DNA of 35,691 nt from JAAFIP01 sp031390175 (GTDB lineage Bacteria; Pseudomonadota; Gammaproteobacteria; Burkholderiales; Burkholderiaceae_C). Position 1 is the first letter of the stretch; each line of letters starts with the position of its first letter. Below, piece after piece: positions 22,528 to 31,907 of this stretch. Made by a program: the position numbers and the translations under genes. Where the stretch lies: assembly GCA_031390175.1 (NCBI GenBank), contig JANMTF010000347.1, positions 1-35,691 of the forward strand, given 5' to 3'. The notes under the pieces were generated by a model. The model was not told where the DNA came from. It was given only the letters and a program-made list of their open reading frames with translations, and did no database searches.

Positions 22528-23535
22528 ATGTCTGAGTACACTGTTGCTCAATTCGATGAGTCAATGTCCAACTCTTATCAAAAATTTGTTCAGAGAAATT
22601 TTGGGAAAAATGCTTATCAAGCAAGCAGTGAATATATAAACTGGCTATATTTTAAAAATCCAAATGGGAGAGGTTATTCTGATTTTCTAGTTGTACTGGA
22701 TTTTCATAAAGATGTAGTTGGCTGCGTACATAAAATTCGATATGAAATTAGAAATTTAGATAAAAATATAAATGTTAGCTGTGCGACGATTCACAATTTG
22801 ATGGTAGATTTTGAGCATAGAAATGGTGTTGGATTTTTATTATTAAGAGATTTACTGAAGAAAGAAAAATCATTTTTAGTTCCTGGTGTTGTCGGAAAAT
22901 TGTCTGACTCTTATAGAAATTTAGGTTCAACGTTACTTCAGTCTTTTTGGGGATTTAAGTTAATCAAACCAAATTTGCTCTATTTTTCAAAGCTACTTCT
23001 TGGTCATAAAATTACTGATCAAAAATTTGCTGCTCTTTCCAAATTACATTTAAGCGATTGCGTTCAAATTCAATTCGATTTCAGTGAAGATCTATTAAAT
23101 ATCGTTAACAAAAACTCTAATGGTTTTCTCATTACAAAGGAATATCTTAACTGGAGGCTTTTCGATGATGGAAAAAAATCAACCATAGTTTTGTGGAGTC
23201 ATGATAAAAAATCAGTTTTCATAATAGGTTTAGGCAAGCGAAAAAATGTTCCTGTCGGTAGAGTATTTTTTTGTGTCATCGACAATCTCGAAGACGGTCG
23301 TATTTTATTAAGAAACACCTTCAGATTCCTTGGCTCTATAGGTTATCCGTTAGTTTTGATAACAGCGTCAGATCTTAAATTTGTTGAGCTCGCAAAATTG
23401 GAAAATATTCGTCCAAGAAGTGAGCAACCAGACAGTTATTTTTACTCAAAATTAATCACGCTTGATAGCATCTATCCTTGGCCATTAGTAAGTGATTTAG
23501 GTTTTGAGGAAAGATTTTCAAAGGAGCAAAAATGA
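22528..23535 (+). CDS. GNAT-like acyltransferase, 335 aa
   Basis: Probably transfers an acyl group to an amine or hydroxyl. An acyl-CoA-binding-like loop, FEHRNGVGFLLLRDLL, lies near residues 95-110. Two related tyrosine-tryptophan motifs, YINWLYFKNP (36-45) and YLNWRLFDDG in the second half, suggest two tandem GNAT-like lobes, as seen in FemAB-type and polysaccharide-locus acyltransferases. It has no signal peptide or membrane segment, so it acts in the cytoplasm. It starts one base after the ligase stop and overlaps the deacetylase by 4 bp. The gene is strikingly AT-rich (17 G/C in the 60 bases from 22561), unlike the core. I do not recognise a named family. Confidence 0.72.
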   Translation: MSEYTVAQFDESMSNSYQKFVQRNFGKNAYQASSEYINWLYFKNPNGRGYSDFLVVLDFHKDVVGCVHKIRYEIRNLDKNINVSCATIHNLMVDFEHRNGVGFLLLRDLLKKEKSFLVPGVVGKLSDSYRNLGSTLLQSFWGFKLIKPNLLYFSKLLLGHKITDQKFAALSKLHLSDCVQIQFDFSEDLLNIVNKNSNGFLITKEYLNWRLFDDGKKSTIVLWSHDKKSVFIIGLGKRKNVPVGRVFFCVIDNLEDGRILLRNTFRFLGSIGYPLVLITASDLKFVELAKLENIRPRSEQPDSYFYSKLITLDSIYPWPLVSDLGFEERFSKEQK

Positions 23536-24458
23536 GTGCCACATGCATTATTTCATTTGATTGTGAAAGTAAGTGGGGTATGGCTGATCGAGTCTCCCCT
23601 CAACTTGAGACCGCTTTAACAGCTAGCAATCTTGAGATCGCCTATAAAGATATTTTGCGTGCACTCGATCGATCAAATCTTAAAGCTACTTTTGCTTTTG
23701 TGGGTGCTTTAACTTTAGGTAAAGATGAGTTTTGCGATAACTGGTTAAATAGAATTTTGTCGTCTCAACAGCATCGTAATTGGCTGAATAAGCTCATTGC
23801 GGATATAAGCCAAGGTTCTGTTGATAGTTGGTTTATGCCCGAGCTTTTAGAAATTGTAAAGCGAAGTAATGTGAAGCATGAAATAGCATCGCATGGTTTT
23901 ACTCATTTGCCGCTATCAACTGCTAATGCTGAATCTAAGTTGATTGAACTCGACGGTATTTCGTACTGGAAGAGACGATATTCTCTCAACGTTGACACAT
24001 TTGTGTTTCCAAGAAATCTTGTTTCTTATGATTTCATGTTGCGCGATGTGGGAATTGTTGCATACCGTGATGCACCATCTTGGGCCACGAGTGGCGGCGC
24101 TAAAGGCAGGGCGTTCAACTTACTTCGCGAATTTTATCCTTTTGCTAAGTCGCAACCTTTGATACCAATCAGCAATGGTGATGTCGTTCGAATTCCAGGG
24201 GATTTTTTTCTTAATTGGAGGTCTGGTCTTAGGAAATTCGTACCCAAGTCATTGACTTTATTTCGCTTAAAGTCTGCTCTTAATGATGCCATCAAGAACA
24301 ACGGTGTCGTCCATTTATGGCTGCATCCTCATAATTTAATTACGGGAAATGAACAAAAAGAACTTTTTGAAGAGTGCACTTTGTTAATCAGGAAATATGT
24401 TGATTCCGGAAGTATCGTAGTAAAGACGCAGTCTGAATACTCGAGTACTTTTCTTTAA
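23532..24458 (+). CDS. Polysaccharide deacetylase family protein (CE4/NodB-like)
   Basis: Probably removes N-acetyl groups from a sugar. Motif 1 is IISFDCES (residues 7-13) with the catalytic aspartate and a glutamate in place of the second Asp, as in the FDxE subgroup. Motif 2 is SHGFTH (metal ligands H121 and H125), followed by VFPRN, and the C-terminal HLWLHPHNL supplies the last histidine. There is no signal peptide, so the substrate should be a cytoplasmic precursor such as a lipid-linked or nucleotide sugar. 308 aa. It is the last gene of the operon; a free amine made here could be the acceptor for the GNAT-like enzyme. Confidence 0.87.
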   Translation: MSATCIISFDCESKWGMADRVSPQLETALTASNLEIAYKDILRALDRSNLKATFAFVGALTLGKDEFCDNWLNRILSSQQHRNWLNKLIADISQGSVDSWFMPELLEIVKRSNVKHEIASHGFTHLPLSTANAESKLIELDGISYWKRRYSLNVDTFVFPRNLVSYDFMLRDVGIVAYRDAPSWATSGGAKGRAFNLLREFYPFAKSQPLIPISNGDVVRIPGDFFLNWRSGLRKFVPKSLTLFRLKSALNDAIKNNGVVHLWLHPHNLITGNEQKELFEECTLLIRKYVDSGSIVVKTQSEYSSTFL

Positions 24459-24940
24459 CTTAATAATTTTGCACCCAATACAATCTATGTAGTGACGTAA
24501 CTGCCGGTAGTCGCAGGCTAGCTCTTGGAGCGTATTGTCTGGGTTAAAATGGGTTAGTAATTCGTTAAGCAGCGCGCCTAGACTCCGCCTCTTAAGTCGC
24601 TGTTTTTTGCTTCCAGGCACAACTTCTGTGTTGACTCTTCAGTATCAAGGGTAAGAACCAACCAAGCTACAGCAAATGGTTAAGCGAAAATACCCTAGGT
24701 GTCTGGGCAACAGAAGCAATTGAAAATCCACGATGAATTTTCGCCCCTTTTGAATCGATCAGACTGCGATATTTCGATATGAGTAGCGGGATCAGGCAGT
24801 CCTAAACAGGGGCGATTAGACTGCTTTTCCTTCTGCCGCCCCGCGTCTATAGGCTGGCTCTTGAACTCATGGTGTGACCCTTATGGTTTATTGTTGGGGT
24901 GATGGCCGCTGGATTTGTTTGTGACGGGTTAAGCTGATCC
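24459..24940. other. Gap after the acyl operon, remnant-like
   Basis: No convincing gene. A minus-strand frame (24384-24620) gives LKRRSLGALLNELLTHFNPD and DYRQLRHYIDCIG, which looks protein-like, but then runs into the deacetylase end; it may be a truncated remnant of something unknown. An imperfect inverted repeat lies at 24740-24816. No clear terminator was found after the operon. Confidence 0.5.
24740..24816. repeat. Inverted repeat with TCGCCCCT arms
   Basis: TTCGCCCCTTTT at 24740-24751 and AAACAGGGGCGA at 24804-24815 are inverted copies (8 bp perfect, a few more after one change) about 50 bp apart. It could be the ends of a small non-autonomous element or a chance hairpin. Confidence 0.4.
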
Positions 24941-27900
24941 CTATGGGCACTGCACAGTACCAGCGTTGAGCGTGAAGTTAAGCTTGCTGCCCGCAGGCGG
25001 GGCGCTGCCGCTAAAGTCCAAGCGCACCGTCCCCTCGGCAGCCATGCCGTTATTGAGCGTGGGGTGGGTGATGACCAGGCTGTTGCTTTGGCTGGCCGCC
25101 GTGGTAAGCACGCTGTGGTTGACGCTTTGGCCTTCGATCTTGAGCAGGCTAGCGGCTATTTTGGCGCTACCGACATCGCTGGCGCTGCTGACGCTGATGC
25201 GGATGGCGTTGCCGCTTCTAAGCTGGGCTGCGGCTTTGTCGTAGCTGCCTTGGGCGACTATGGCGCTGCCGTTTCTCACCGTGAAGACACCTTTGCCATG
25301 GGCATCGGTGGTGACTGTCCAGTAGTAGCTGGTGCCCGATGTCCAGTCCAGGCTAGCAGCGCTGAACTGGCCAGCGGCGTTGGTGTTGGCACCCAAGCCC
25401 CATTCCCAGTCGCTGGCGGGGTTGGCGTTGCCGGGCTTGCCTGCGCGCACGTCTAGGCGCTCGGCCTCGGCAAGGGCGGTGAAGCGGCTGGTGCTGACCG
25501 TGCCGCCTGCGGGGCAGCTGGCCAGCACTGGGGCGGTGACTTGCGCTGTGCGGGCGGCAAGCTCGATGTTGTGGCCTTGCCACTGGGCGGTGAGCAAAGC
25601 ATCGAGCCAATCGCCTCCCTGGGCCTGGGGGGCTTGCACGGGCGCGCTGGCTGTGCGGCTGCTAGTTTGGCCTACCGTTAAATCCAGCTTGCTGTCGGCC
25701 AGGCTGAGCAGGTTTTGTTGGGTGCGGCGGTTGGTCAGGGCAGCTAAGACGGGGATGTCTTTGAGCGGGGCCGGGCAGCTGTTGGTAATGCTGCGGGTCA
25801 GACCCAGGCTGGTTCCCAGCACAGGGGTGCTGGTGCTCAGGGCCAAATCACCGCGCAGGCACATGAGGGCTTGGCATTGGCCGTCGGTGCTGGCCTCTAG
25901 CGCTAAGGCGACGGCGGTGCGGGCGGCGGCGACCAGAGCTTGGTTGCTGGGGCTGCTGGCGCTCAACGTGCTCAAGCTCATGAGCTCGTTGGCGGCATCG
26001 ATCCATTTGGCGATGGCCTCGACGTAGCGGCCTTGGTTGTGCAAGCTGGTGGCACTGGCGATGGCGGCCAGGGCGCGAGCCTTGGCGTTGCGCTCGGCGG
26101 AGGCTACAGGCTGCAGGGCCTGCACGGCGGGCAGTGCGGCTTGCACCAGGGCTGCACCGGAGACGGCGTGCAGGGTGAAGCTGTAGCTGGCTTGGGCTGT
26201 GCTGGCACCGCCCTGCCCCAGGCTGGCGACCTGCACGGGAATGGTGTAGGTGGCGCTGGTAGTGCTGACAGACTCTACGCGGACGCGCCATGTGAGAGTG
26301 GTGCTTTGCTGGGGGGCCAGCTGTACCGTCCAGTTGACTTGGGCAGGGCTGCCTGTTGCACCGCCGCTGGCAGCAATCACGCTGGCGGGGACCAGGTTGG
26401 CGCTGCTGTAGGCGAGCTGGGCGGGTAGGCTGATGCTGACCTGCGCCGTAATGGTCTGGCTTGAGGGGTTGTGCAGAAGTACGCCTTGGGCGCTGATATC
26501 GCCTACCGTTAAGGTGCCGGGCACGGTGGTACTGCCTGCGGGGCTGCTGGTGCTACTGTTTGCAGCGCCGACCTGGGCGGCGGTGGTGAGGACAATGCGC
26601 TCCAGCGGCAGGTTGACCGTAGCGGTTTGCTGGACGTCTTGCGTGACCATGGCAGCCAGATCGAAGGCGAACAGCATGGCATTGCCTGCGCCGTAGCGGT
26701 TGGCGATGATGGCGGGCACGGTGCGGGTGGTGCTGGTGCTACTGCTACTGTAGTCGTCGTGGCTGCTGTCATGGCTACCGTTGCTGTTGCCGTCTTTGTC
26801 GCGGTGACTGTCTTGATCGGTCGGCGTAGTGCTGGTGCGGGCGGTGAAGCTGGCTTGCACCGTGCCGGTGAGCAGCTCGTAGCGGGCGGGCTGGCCTAGG
26901 GTGGCTAGCGTGCTGGTGATGTTGGCACCACTGCTGCTAGATGGGGCAAAGACCGAGCCTGCCGGGATATGGGCTGTGTAGTTGCTGCCGGGCAGTTTGC
27001 CACGGTATTTAACTCCGGCCACCGCGTCAAGCAGCAGGTTGCGGTCGTCGTGCTGGCCGTCGATGATCAGGCCATCGCCGCGCCAGACGGCTTCGCGTAC
27101 TTCTTTGACCAGGCCGTGCTCAATCTTGGAGGCTCCACCGCTGATCCAGTAGATGTTGTAGCCGCCGCAGCGCATCTGATGCCTGAAGCTGGCTTCGTCA
27201 GTGACGACTTTGTTGAGGATACCTAAGCCGTCGAGGTACTGGCCAATGGCCAGGGCGCGTTCGCTGGTGCAGTTGGCCTTCTCGGGCTGGGGGCTGCAGC
27301 TCTCGCCTCGGCTCTCGCGGTGCTTATCGTCTTCGTCGTCGTCGCGCTCTTCGTGGTCGTCGCTGTTGCTGCTTTGCTGGCAGGAGGCGAGCACCAGGAT
27401 GCGGGCGTCTTTGGGGAGGATGGGTGCGGACTGGAGTTGCACGGTCTGCACTGCGGCTACAGCTTGGCCGGTAAGGCTGACCGTTTCTTTGACGTTACCG
27501 GCAGCGGCGTGGCCAAAGCTGAGGCTGGCGCTGTGGGTTTTAGCCTGACCGGGCTGGTAGGCCACCGAAAGGGTGCAGCTGGTGTTGATGGCCAGACTCA
27601 TGCCTTGTACGCAGGTGCCACCTTGGACGATGAAGGCGGTCGGATCTATGCCGCCCAGGTTAAAGCTCAACGACTGTAGGGAGGCGCTGCCGATGGAGCT
27701 GACGGTGATGATCTGCGAGCCGGTGCTTTGGCCTAGGGTTAGGCTGCCAAAGTTGAGCTGCGCTGGCGCTACGCGCAGCTGGGCTAGGCCTTGCAGGCGG
27801 ATTTGCGCCTGGGCCAGGGTAATTTCTTGACCGCCCAAGCTGGCGCTGGCGACTGCGATGAGGATCTGTCCGTCCACTCCGCCGGCGGGCCAGGTGGCGT

Positions 27901-29410
27901 TGACCGACAGGCTTTGGCCTACACTCAAACTGGCTAAGGTCTGGGTGTATGTAGCCAAGACGTTGCCAGTATGCGGGTCGATCACGCGGATGGTGATGGG
28001 CAGATTGAGCAACAGTGCATTGCCGTTGTTGTTGACGCTAAGCGCCAGGGCTACGCTTTGGCCGATCAGGGTGACTGAGGGGGTGGCGCTAAGTTGGCCG
28101 CTCACGCTTATACCGGACAGGTCACCGGCAATTACGTTGTTTGCACGATTAAAGTCGACGATGGCATTTTGACCTGCCCCGTTATCGTCACCAACTATCC
28201 AGATAGTCTTGCTGACGCTAAGGCTCGCCAAACTACCCGCAACTTGGAGCGTTATGTCTTGATATTCACCGGGTTGCAGGTCCTGAGTAATAATCGTAGT
28301 CCCAATCAATGCGGAGGCTGTGGGTGTACCAAGTGCTGGGTTGGTGCGGTAAAAAGCGACCAAAGTGCCAACAGGTACTTTGTACGAACCTGCATTACCA
28401 GCGCGCACGGTAAGCGAAGAGTTGCCGATAACTCCCCCGTCTGTCGAACGCAAATAGCCAATAGTAAGGTCTGCTATGGCTCTGGGATCGGCATCAATAC
28501 GCTTGTTGAGCCTGAAAGTGTTGTGCGTCTGCCAGCTTGGCACCGGATTTCTGGGTACTGTTAAATCATCATTGATGTTGTTAATGCTGTAAGCATGTTG
28601 ATTCCATACGGTGCGGGCGGGAACCCACTGATTGTCTTGATCTTGAAAAACGCGAACCCCATTGACACCTTGGCTAGCCAAGTTGTTTGACACCACAACA
28701 ATGTCTGCGTGACCATCATTATCTGTGTCCACAACTAATGGATACTCCAGTGCAGTTCCTGTTGGATTGGGTATTGACCAGCGCAGATCGCCTGTGCGCC
28801 CGTTGTACACACGCATCGTGTATTCATCCGCGTAGAGCGCATCCGATTGCCCATCCCCATCGAAATCGAAAAACGTAGAGCCCGTGCTTGCCGAGGAGTA
28901 GTCTACGGTTGGCCTAGCCCACATGACCGTCCCATCCGCCTTATAAACTGTATAAGTGGACGCGCCAGCCACGCCAATTTCCGGGATCCCATCGCCGTCA
29001 ACGTCGGCAATAGTGGGCGGACCACCATACCCATCGGCAACACGCCATTTCAATTGGCCGTCCCGGCTGTACATTGCCACACCTTGGGAATTTGAGGAAA
29101 CTACGATAGAAGGTTGACCATTTTTTTCAAAATCAGCCACCGCAGCAAAACCATCAATAAACTCCCAAAGCCGTTGGCCGCTTGCCGTGTAGACAGCCCC
29201 ACCCATAATGACGTTTTGTTGCCCAGTCCCGAATAGATCGGCCACCACAGGAATTGATCCCGCTTGAGAAAAAGCAGTATTGGTACCTTGGCCTTGCCAT
29301 TTTACGGATCCACCGGCGTTAAATACCGTTCGCCCCACGATGATCTCCGGGCTGCCGTCAGTGTCCAAATCTGCGACCGCAGGGGCGCCCCATGTATATA
29401 GACTATCTAG
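24941..29410 (-). pseudogene. Giant exported FG-GAP/CARDB-type surface protein, C-terminal fragment
   Basis: About 1490 codons, open from the IS1634-type element at 29411 to a stop at 24941. The first 260 residues are FG-GAP repeats with calcium-type loops (ADLDTDGSPEII, ADVDGDGIPEI, FDFDGDGQSDAL, VDTDNDGHADIV). Then come CARDB or DUF11-like beta domains, a HYDIN-like domain (about 530-640, LNFGSLTLGQSTG), an acidic low-complexity stretch (DDHEERDDDEDDKHRES, about 676), a Rossmann-like part resembling class I amidotransferase folds, more beta domains, and an end at VQCP. Its N-terminal part is at 31315-31836 on the opposite strand. No own start or signal peptide remains, so it is a broken gene. 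Probably once a secreted surface or adhesion protein; function unknown. Confidence 0.85.
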
Positions 29411-29524
29411 ACTGAAGTTCCTCCCAGCTTTTGGCTAAATCCCCTTTGAAATCAACGTGGCAGAGCTTTTTTTTGCTCAAATATGTAGACATGTAATTAT
29501 TTTTAATTGCGTTTAAATATTGTA

Positions 29525-29539
29525 TATAATGTAGACATG
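29525..29539 (+). promoter_or_regulatory. Transposase promoter -10 and possible operator, copy 1
   Basis: TATAAT at 29525-29530 stands only 6 bp before the ATG at 29537, so the transcript would start at or next to the start codon (leaderless). ATGTAGACATG (29529-29539) overlaps both and repeats at 29483-29493, 46 bp upstream. No good -35 is present. Confidence 0.5.
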
Positions 29540-31243
29540 CACATTAATGTCGTCCCAAATCGTGGTTCGTCCCCCACTGTTTTGCTGCGCGAGTCCTATC
29601 GTGAAGGCGCCAAGGTTTGCAAGCGCACGCTGGCCAATTTGTCTGCTTTGTCAGCAGCTCAGGTGCAAATGATTCGGGCCACCTTGCGTGGCGATGTGTT
29701 GCAGCCAATCGATCAAACCTTCGAGATCACCGCCTCTGCCGCCCACGGCCATGTACAGGCGGTTTCCTTGGCGATGCAGCGCCTGGGCTTTGCCTCCTTG
29801 CTCGCCTCCAAGCCCTGCCCCCAGCGTGACTTGGTGGCCGCCATGGTGGCCGCGCGCATCGTGTGTCCCACCACCAAGCTGGCCACCACGCGCCTGTGGC
29901 ACACCAGCACATTGGCCGCTGAGTTTGGCGTGACCGATGCCACCGAGGACGATCTGTATGCGGCCATGGACTGGCTGCTGGCGGGGCAAGATCGGATTCA
30001 AAAGAAGTTGGCCGCGCGCCACCTCAAAGAAGATTCGCTGGTGCTGTATGACCTCTCATCGAGCTACTTTGAGGGCTGTGCCTGCCCCCTGGCCAAGTTG
30101 GGCTACAGCCGCGATGGCAAACGCGGCACCTTGCAGGTCAACTACGGACTGCTCACCGACGAGCGGGGCTGCCCGGTGGCGATCTCGGTACACCCGGGCA
30201 ACACCTCGGACAGCACGACCTTCATGCCCCAGGTCACGCGCCTGCGTGAGGAGTTTGGTATCAAGCGTATGGTGATGGTGGGCGACCGGGGCATGATCTC
30301 GCAAAAGGCTATTGATGAGATGAGCAAAGATGCTGATGTGGCCTGGATCACGGCGCTGCGCAGCGCATCGATTCGCACCCTGGTGGAGCAGGGGCATGTG
30401 CAGATGGGCCTGTTTGATGAGCGCAACTTACTGGAGATCAGCTCACCCGACTTTCCTGGTGAGCGCTTGGTGGCGTGTCGCAACCCGCAACTGGCAAAAC
30501 TGCGGGCGCACACCCGAGAAGATTTGCTGGTGACCACCGAGAAGAGTCTGGAGAAGATCAAAGTCAGGGTTGCTGGTGCCAAGCTGGCGGGTAAGGACCG
30601 CATTGGCCTGGCGGTGGGCAAGGTGCTCAACCAGTACAAGGTGGCCAAACATTTCGACTTGCTCATCACCGATGATGCGTTCAGCTTCTCGCGCTTGGGT
30701 AGCAACATTGCCGCTGAGGCGGCCCTGGACGGGCTGTACATCATTCGCACGTCTGTCCAGGCCCAGCGGATGGATGCGCCTACCTGCGTGCGAACCTACA
30801 AATCCTTGGCCCAGGTGGAGCGCGCGTTTCGCTCGATCAAGACGATGGATTTGAAGGTGCGCCCGATCCATCACCACCTGGAGAATCGGGTGCGTGCGCA
30901 CATCTTTGTGTGCATGCTGGCCTACTATGTGGAGTGGCACATGCGCCAGGCTTGGGCACCTTTGATGTTCACCGATGAGGATCAAGCGGCCAAGAGCATG
31001 CGTGACCCAGTCGCACCGGCTGCGCGCTCGGATTCGGCGATAAAGAAGGTGTGCAGCCTACAGTTGCAGGATGGCTCGCCAGTGCACAGCTTCCAGACTT
31101 TGATGGCGCAGCTTCAAACCATCGTTCGCAATACTTGCCGGACACCAGGTGGTGCAGCGGATGCACCCACTTTCGAGATCATCACAACGCCCAACCATAC
31201 ACAAAAACGCGCCCTTGATTTGATCAATCAGATCAAACCGTAG
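29537..31243 (+). CDS. IS1634-type transposase, copy 1
   Basis: A DDE transposase of 568 aa. The family pattern is clear: LYDLSSSYFEG, GYSRDGKRGTLQVNYGLL, HPGNTSDSTTF, MVGDRGMIS (Asp) and the Y/E region YKSLAQVERAFRSIKTMDL. ATG 29537 is preferred to the TTG at 29507. The gene is intact and may be active. It is clearly related to, but not the same as, copy 2 (581 aa; for example copy 2 has extra residues ASEASEDD where copy 1 has ATEDD), so the two arrived separately or diverged long ago. Confidence 0.92.
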   Translation: MHINVVPNRGSSPTVLLRESYREGAKVCKRTLANLSALSAAQVQMIRATLRGDVLQPIDQTFEITASAAHGHVQAVSLAMQRLGFASLLASKPCPQRDLVAAMVAARIVCPTTKLATTRLWHTSTLAAEFGVTDATEDDLYAAMDWLLAGQDRIQKKLAARHLKEDSLVLYDLSSSYFEGCACPLAKLGYSRDGKRGTLQVNYGLLTDERGCPVAISVHPGNTSDSTTFMPQVTRLREEFGIKRMVMVGDRGMISQKAIDEMSKDADVAWITALRSASIRTLVEQGHVQMGLFDERNLLEISSPDFPGERLVACRNPQLAKLRAHTREDLLVTTEKSLEKIKVRVAGAKLAGKDRIGLAVGKVLNQYKVAKHFDLLITDDAFSFSRLGSNIAAEAALDGLYIIRTSVQAQRMDAPTCVRTYKSLAQVERAFRSIKTMDLKVRPIHHHLENRVRAHIFVCMLAYYVEWHMRQAWAPLMFTDEDQAAKSMRDPVAPAARSDSAIKKVCSLQLQDGSPVHSFQTLMAQLQTIVRNTCRTPGGAADAPTFEIITTPNHTQKRALDLINQIKP

Positions 31244-31314
31244 ACAGAACGTGGAACCGAATTTAATGCGGCTTTCATTGGGAAAACACGGCTTTTTGGG
31301 GGAGGAACTTCAGT

Positions 31315-31836
31315 TTAGAGATGCGCCTATTCACGTCAGTGTCGATCCAAACAATCAGATTGCCGAGCTAAGTAAAGCGAATAACGTGCGATCGACTTCG
31401 CAAGAGGCATTGTTTACACCCAGCTCACAAGCTTTCCAGCCAAAACTCAAATGGCATTGGTCCGGGAGCGTCAACTTTCCTTCCTACAACCAGGTCATGA
31501 TGACACCTGTGGTTGGACGTGTCGTCGACACTAATGGAGACGGAGTGATCGATCAACGTGATGCCCCGGTTGTGGTATTCACCGCGTACGCGGGTGGCTA
31601 TTACACGGGGAGTGGGGTCATTCGTGTGGTGGATGGTGCGAGTGGTATTGAATTACTCGCCATTAATGGTGTTGAACACGGTGTTGGCGCTGTAGCTGGA
31701 CTGGCGTTGGCCGATTTAGACAACGACGGTAAGCCCGAAATCATTGCGTTGGCGACTGATGGCAAGGTGGTAGTATTTAGAAATGATGGAACCCATCTAT
31801 GGACATCTGCGACCAGCGCATTCGTCGGCGGTCTAG
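31315..31836 (+). pseudogene. FG-GAP surface protein, N-terminal fragment, inverted
   Basis: Plus-strand coding segment between the two IS copies. It starts with a CARDB-like strand (PIHVSVDPNNQIAELSKANN) and continues with FG-GAP repeats VVDTNGDGVIDQRDAP and LADLDNDGKPEIIALA, ending AFVGGL at the CTAG. The same repeats continue in the minus-strand fragment that ends at 29410. The open frame upstream to 31251 is IS sequence. The true start and signal peptide are missing. Read together, the junction would be AFVGGLDSLYTWGAPAV, which is in frame and typical of such repeats. Confidence 0.88.
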
Positions 31837-31907
31837 ACTGAAGTTCCGCGCCCAAAAAGCCGAGTTTCCCCAATGAAACTCTCGGTATTTTCAGTTCCGC
31901 GTTCTGA

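Larger units (their letters stand above)
29411..31314 (+). mobile_element. IS1634-type insertion sequence, copy 1
   Basis: The left end ACTGAAGTTCCTCCC and the right end GGGAGGAACTTCAGT are perfect 15-bp inverted ends. 1904 bp with one transposase gene. Flanking 4-mers are CTAG on the left and TTAG on the right. It sits inside the FG-GAP gene. A palindromic ATGTAGACAT occurs at 29483 and again at 29529, the second over the -10 and start codon of the transposase. Confidence 0.88.

Noticed and set aside
25332..27679. Multiple plus-strand frames opposite the FG-GAP gene
   Set aside because: Ala/Gly/Leu-rich shadows; the minus-strand frame is continuous for about 1490 codons with recognisable repeats.
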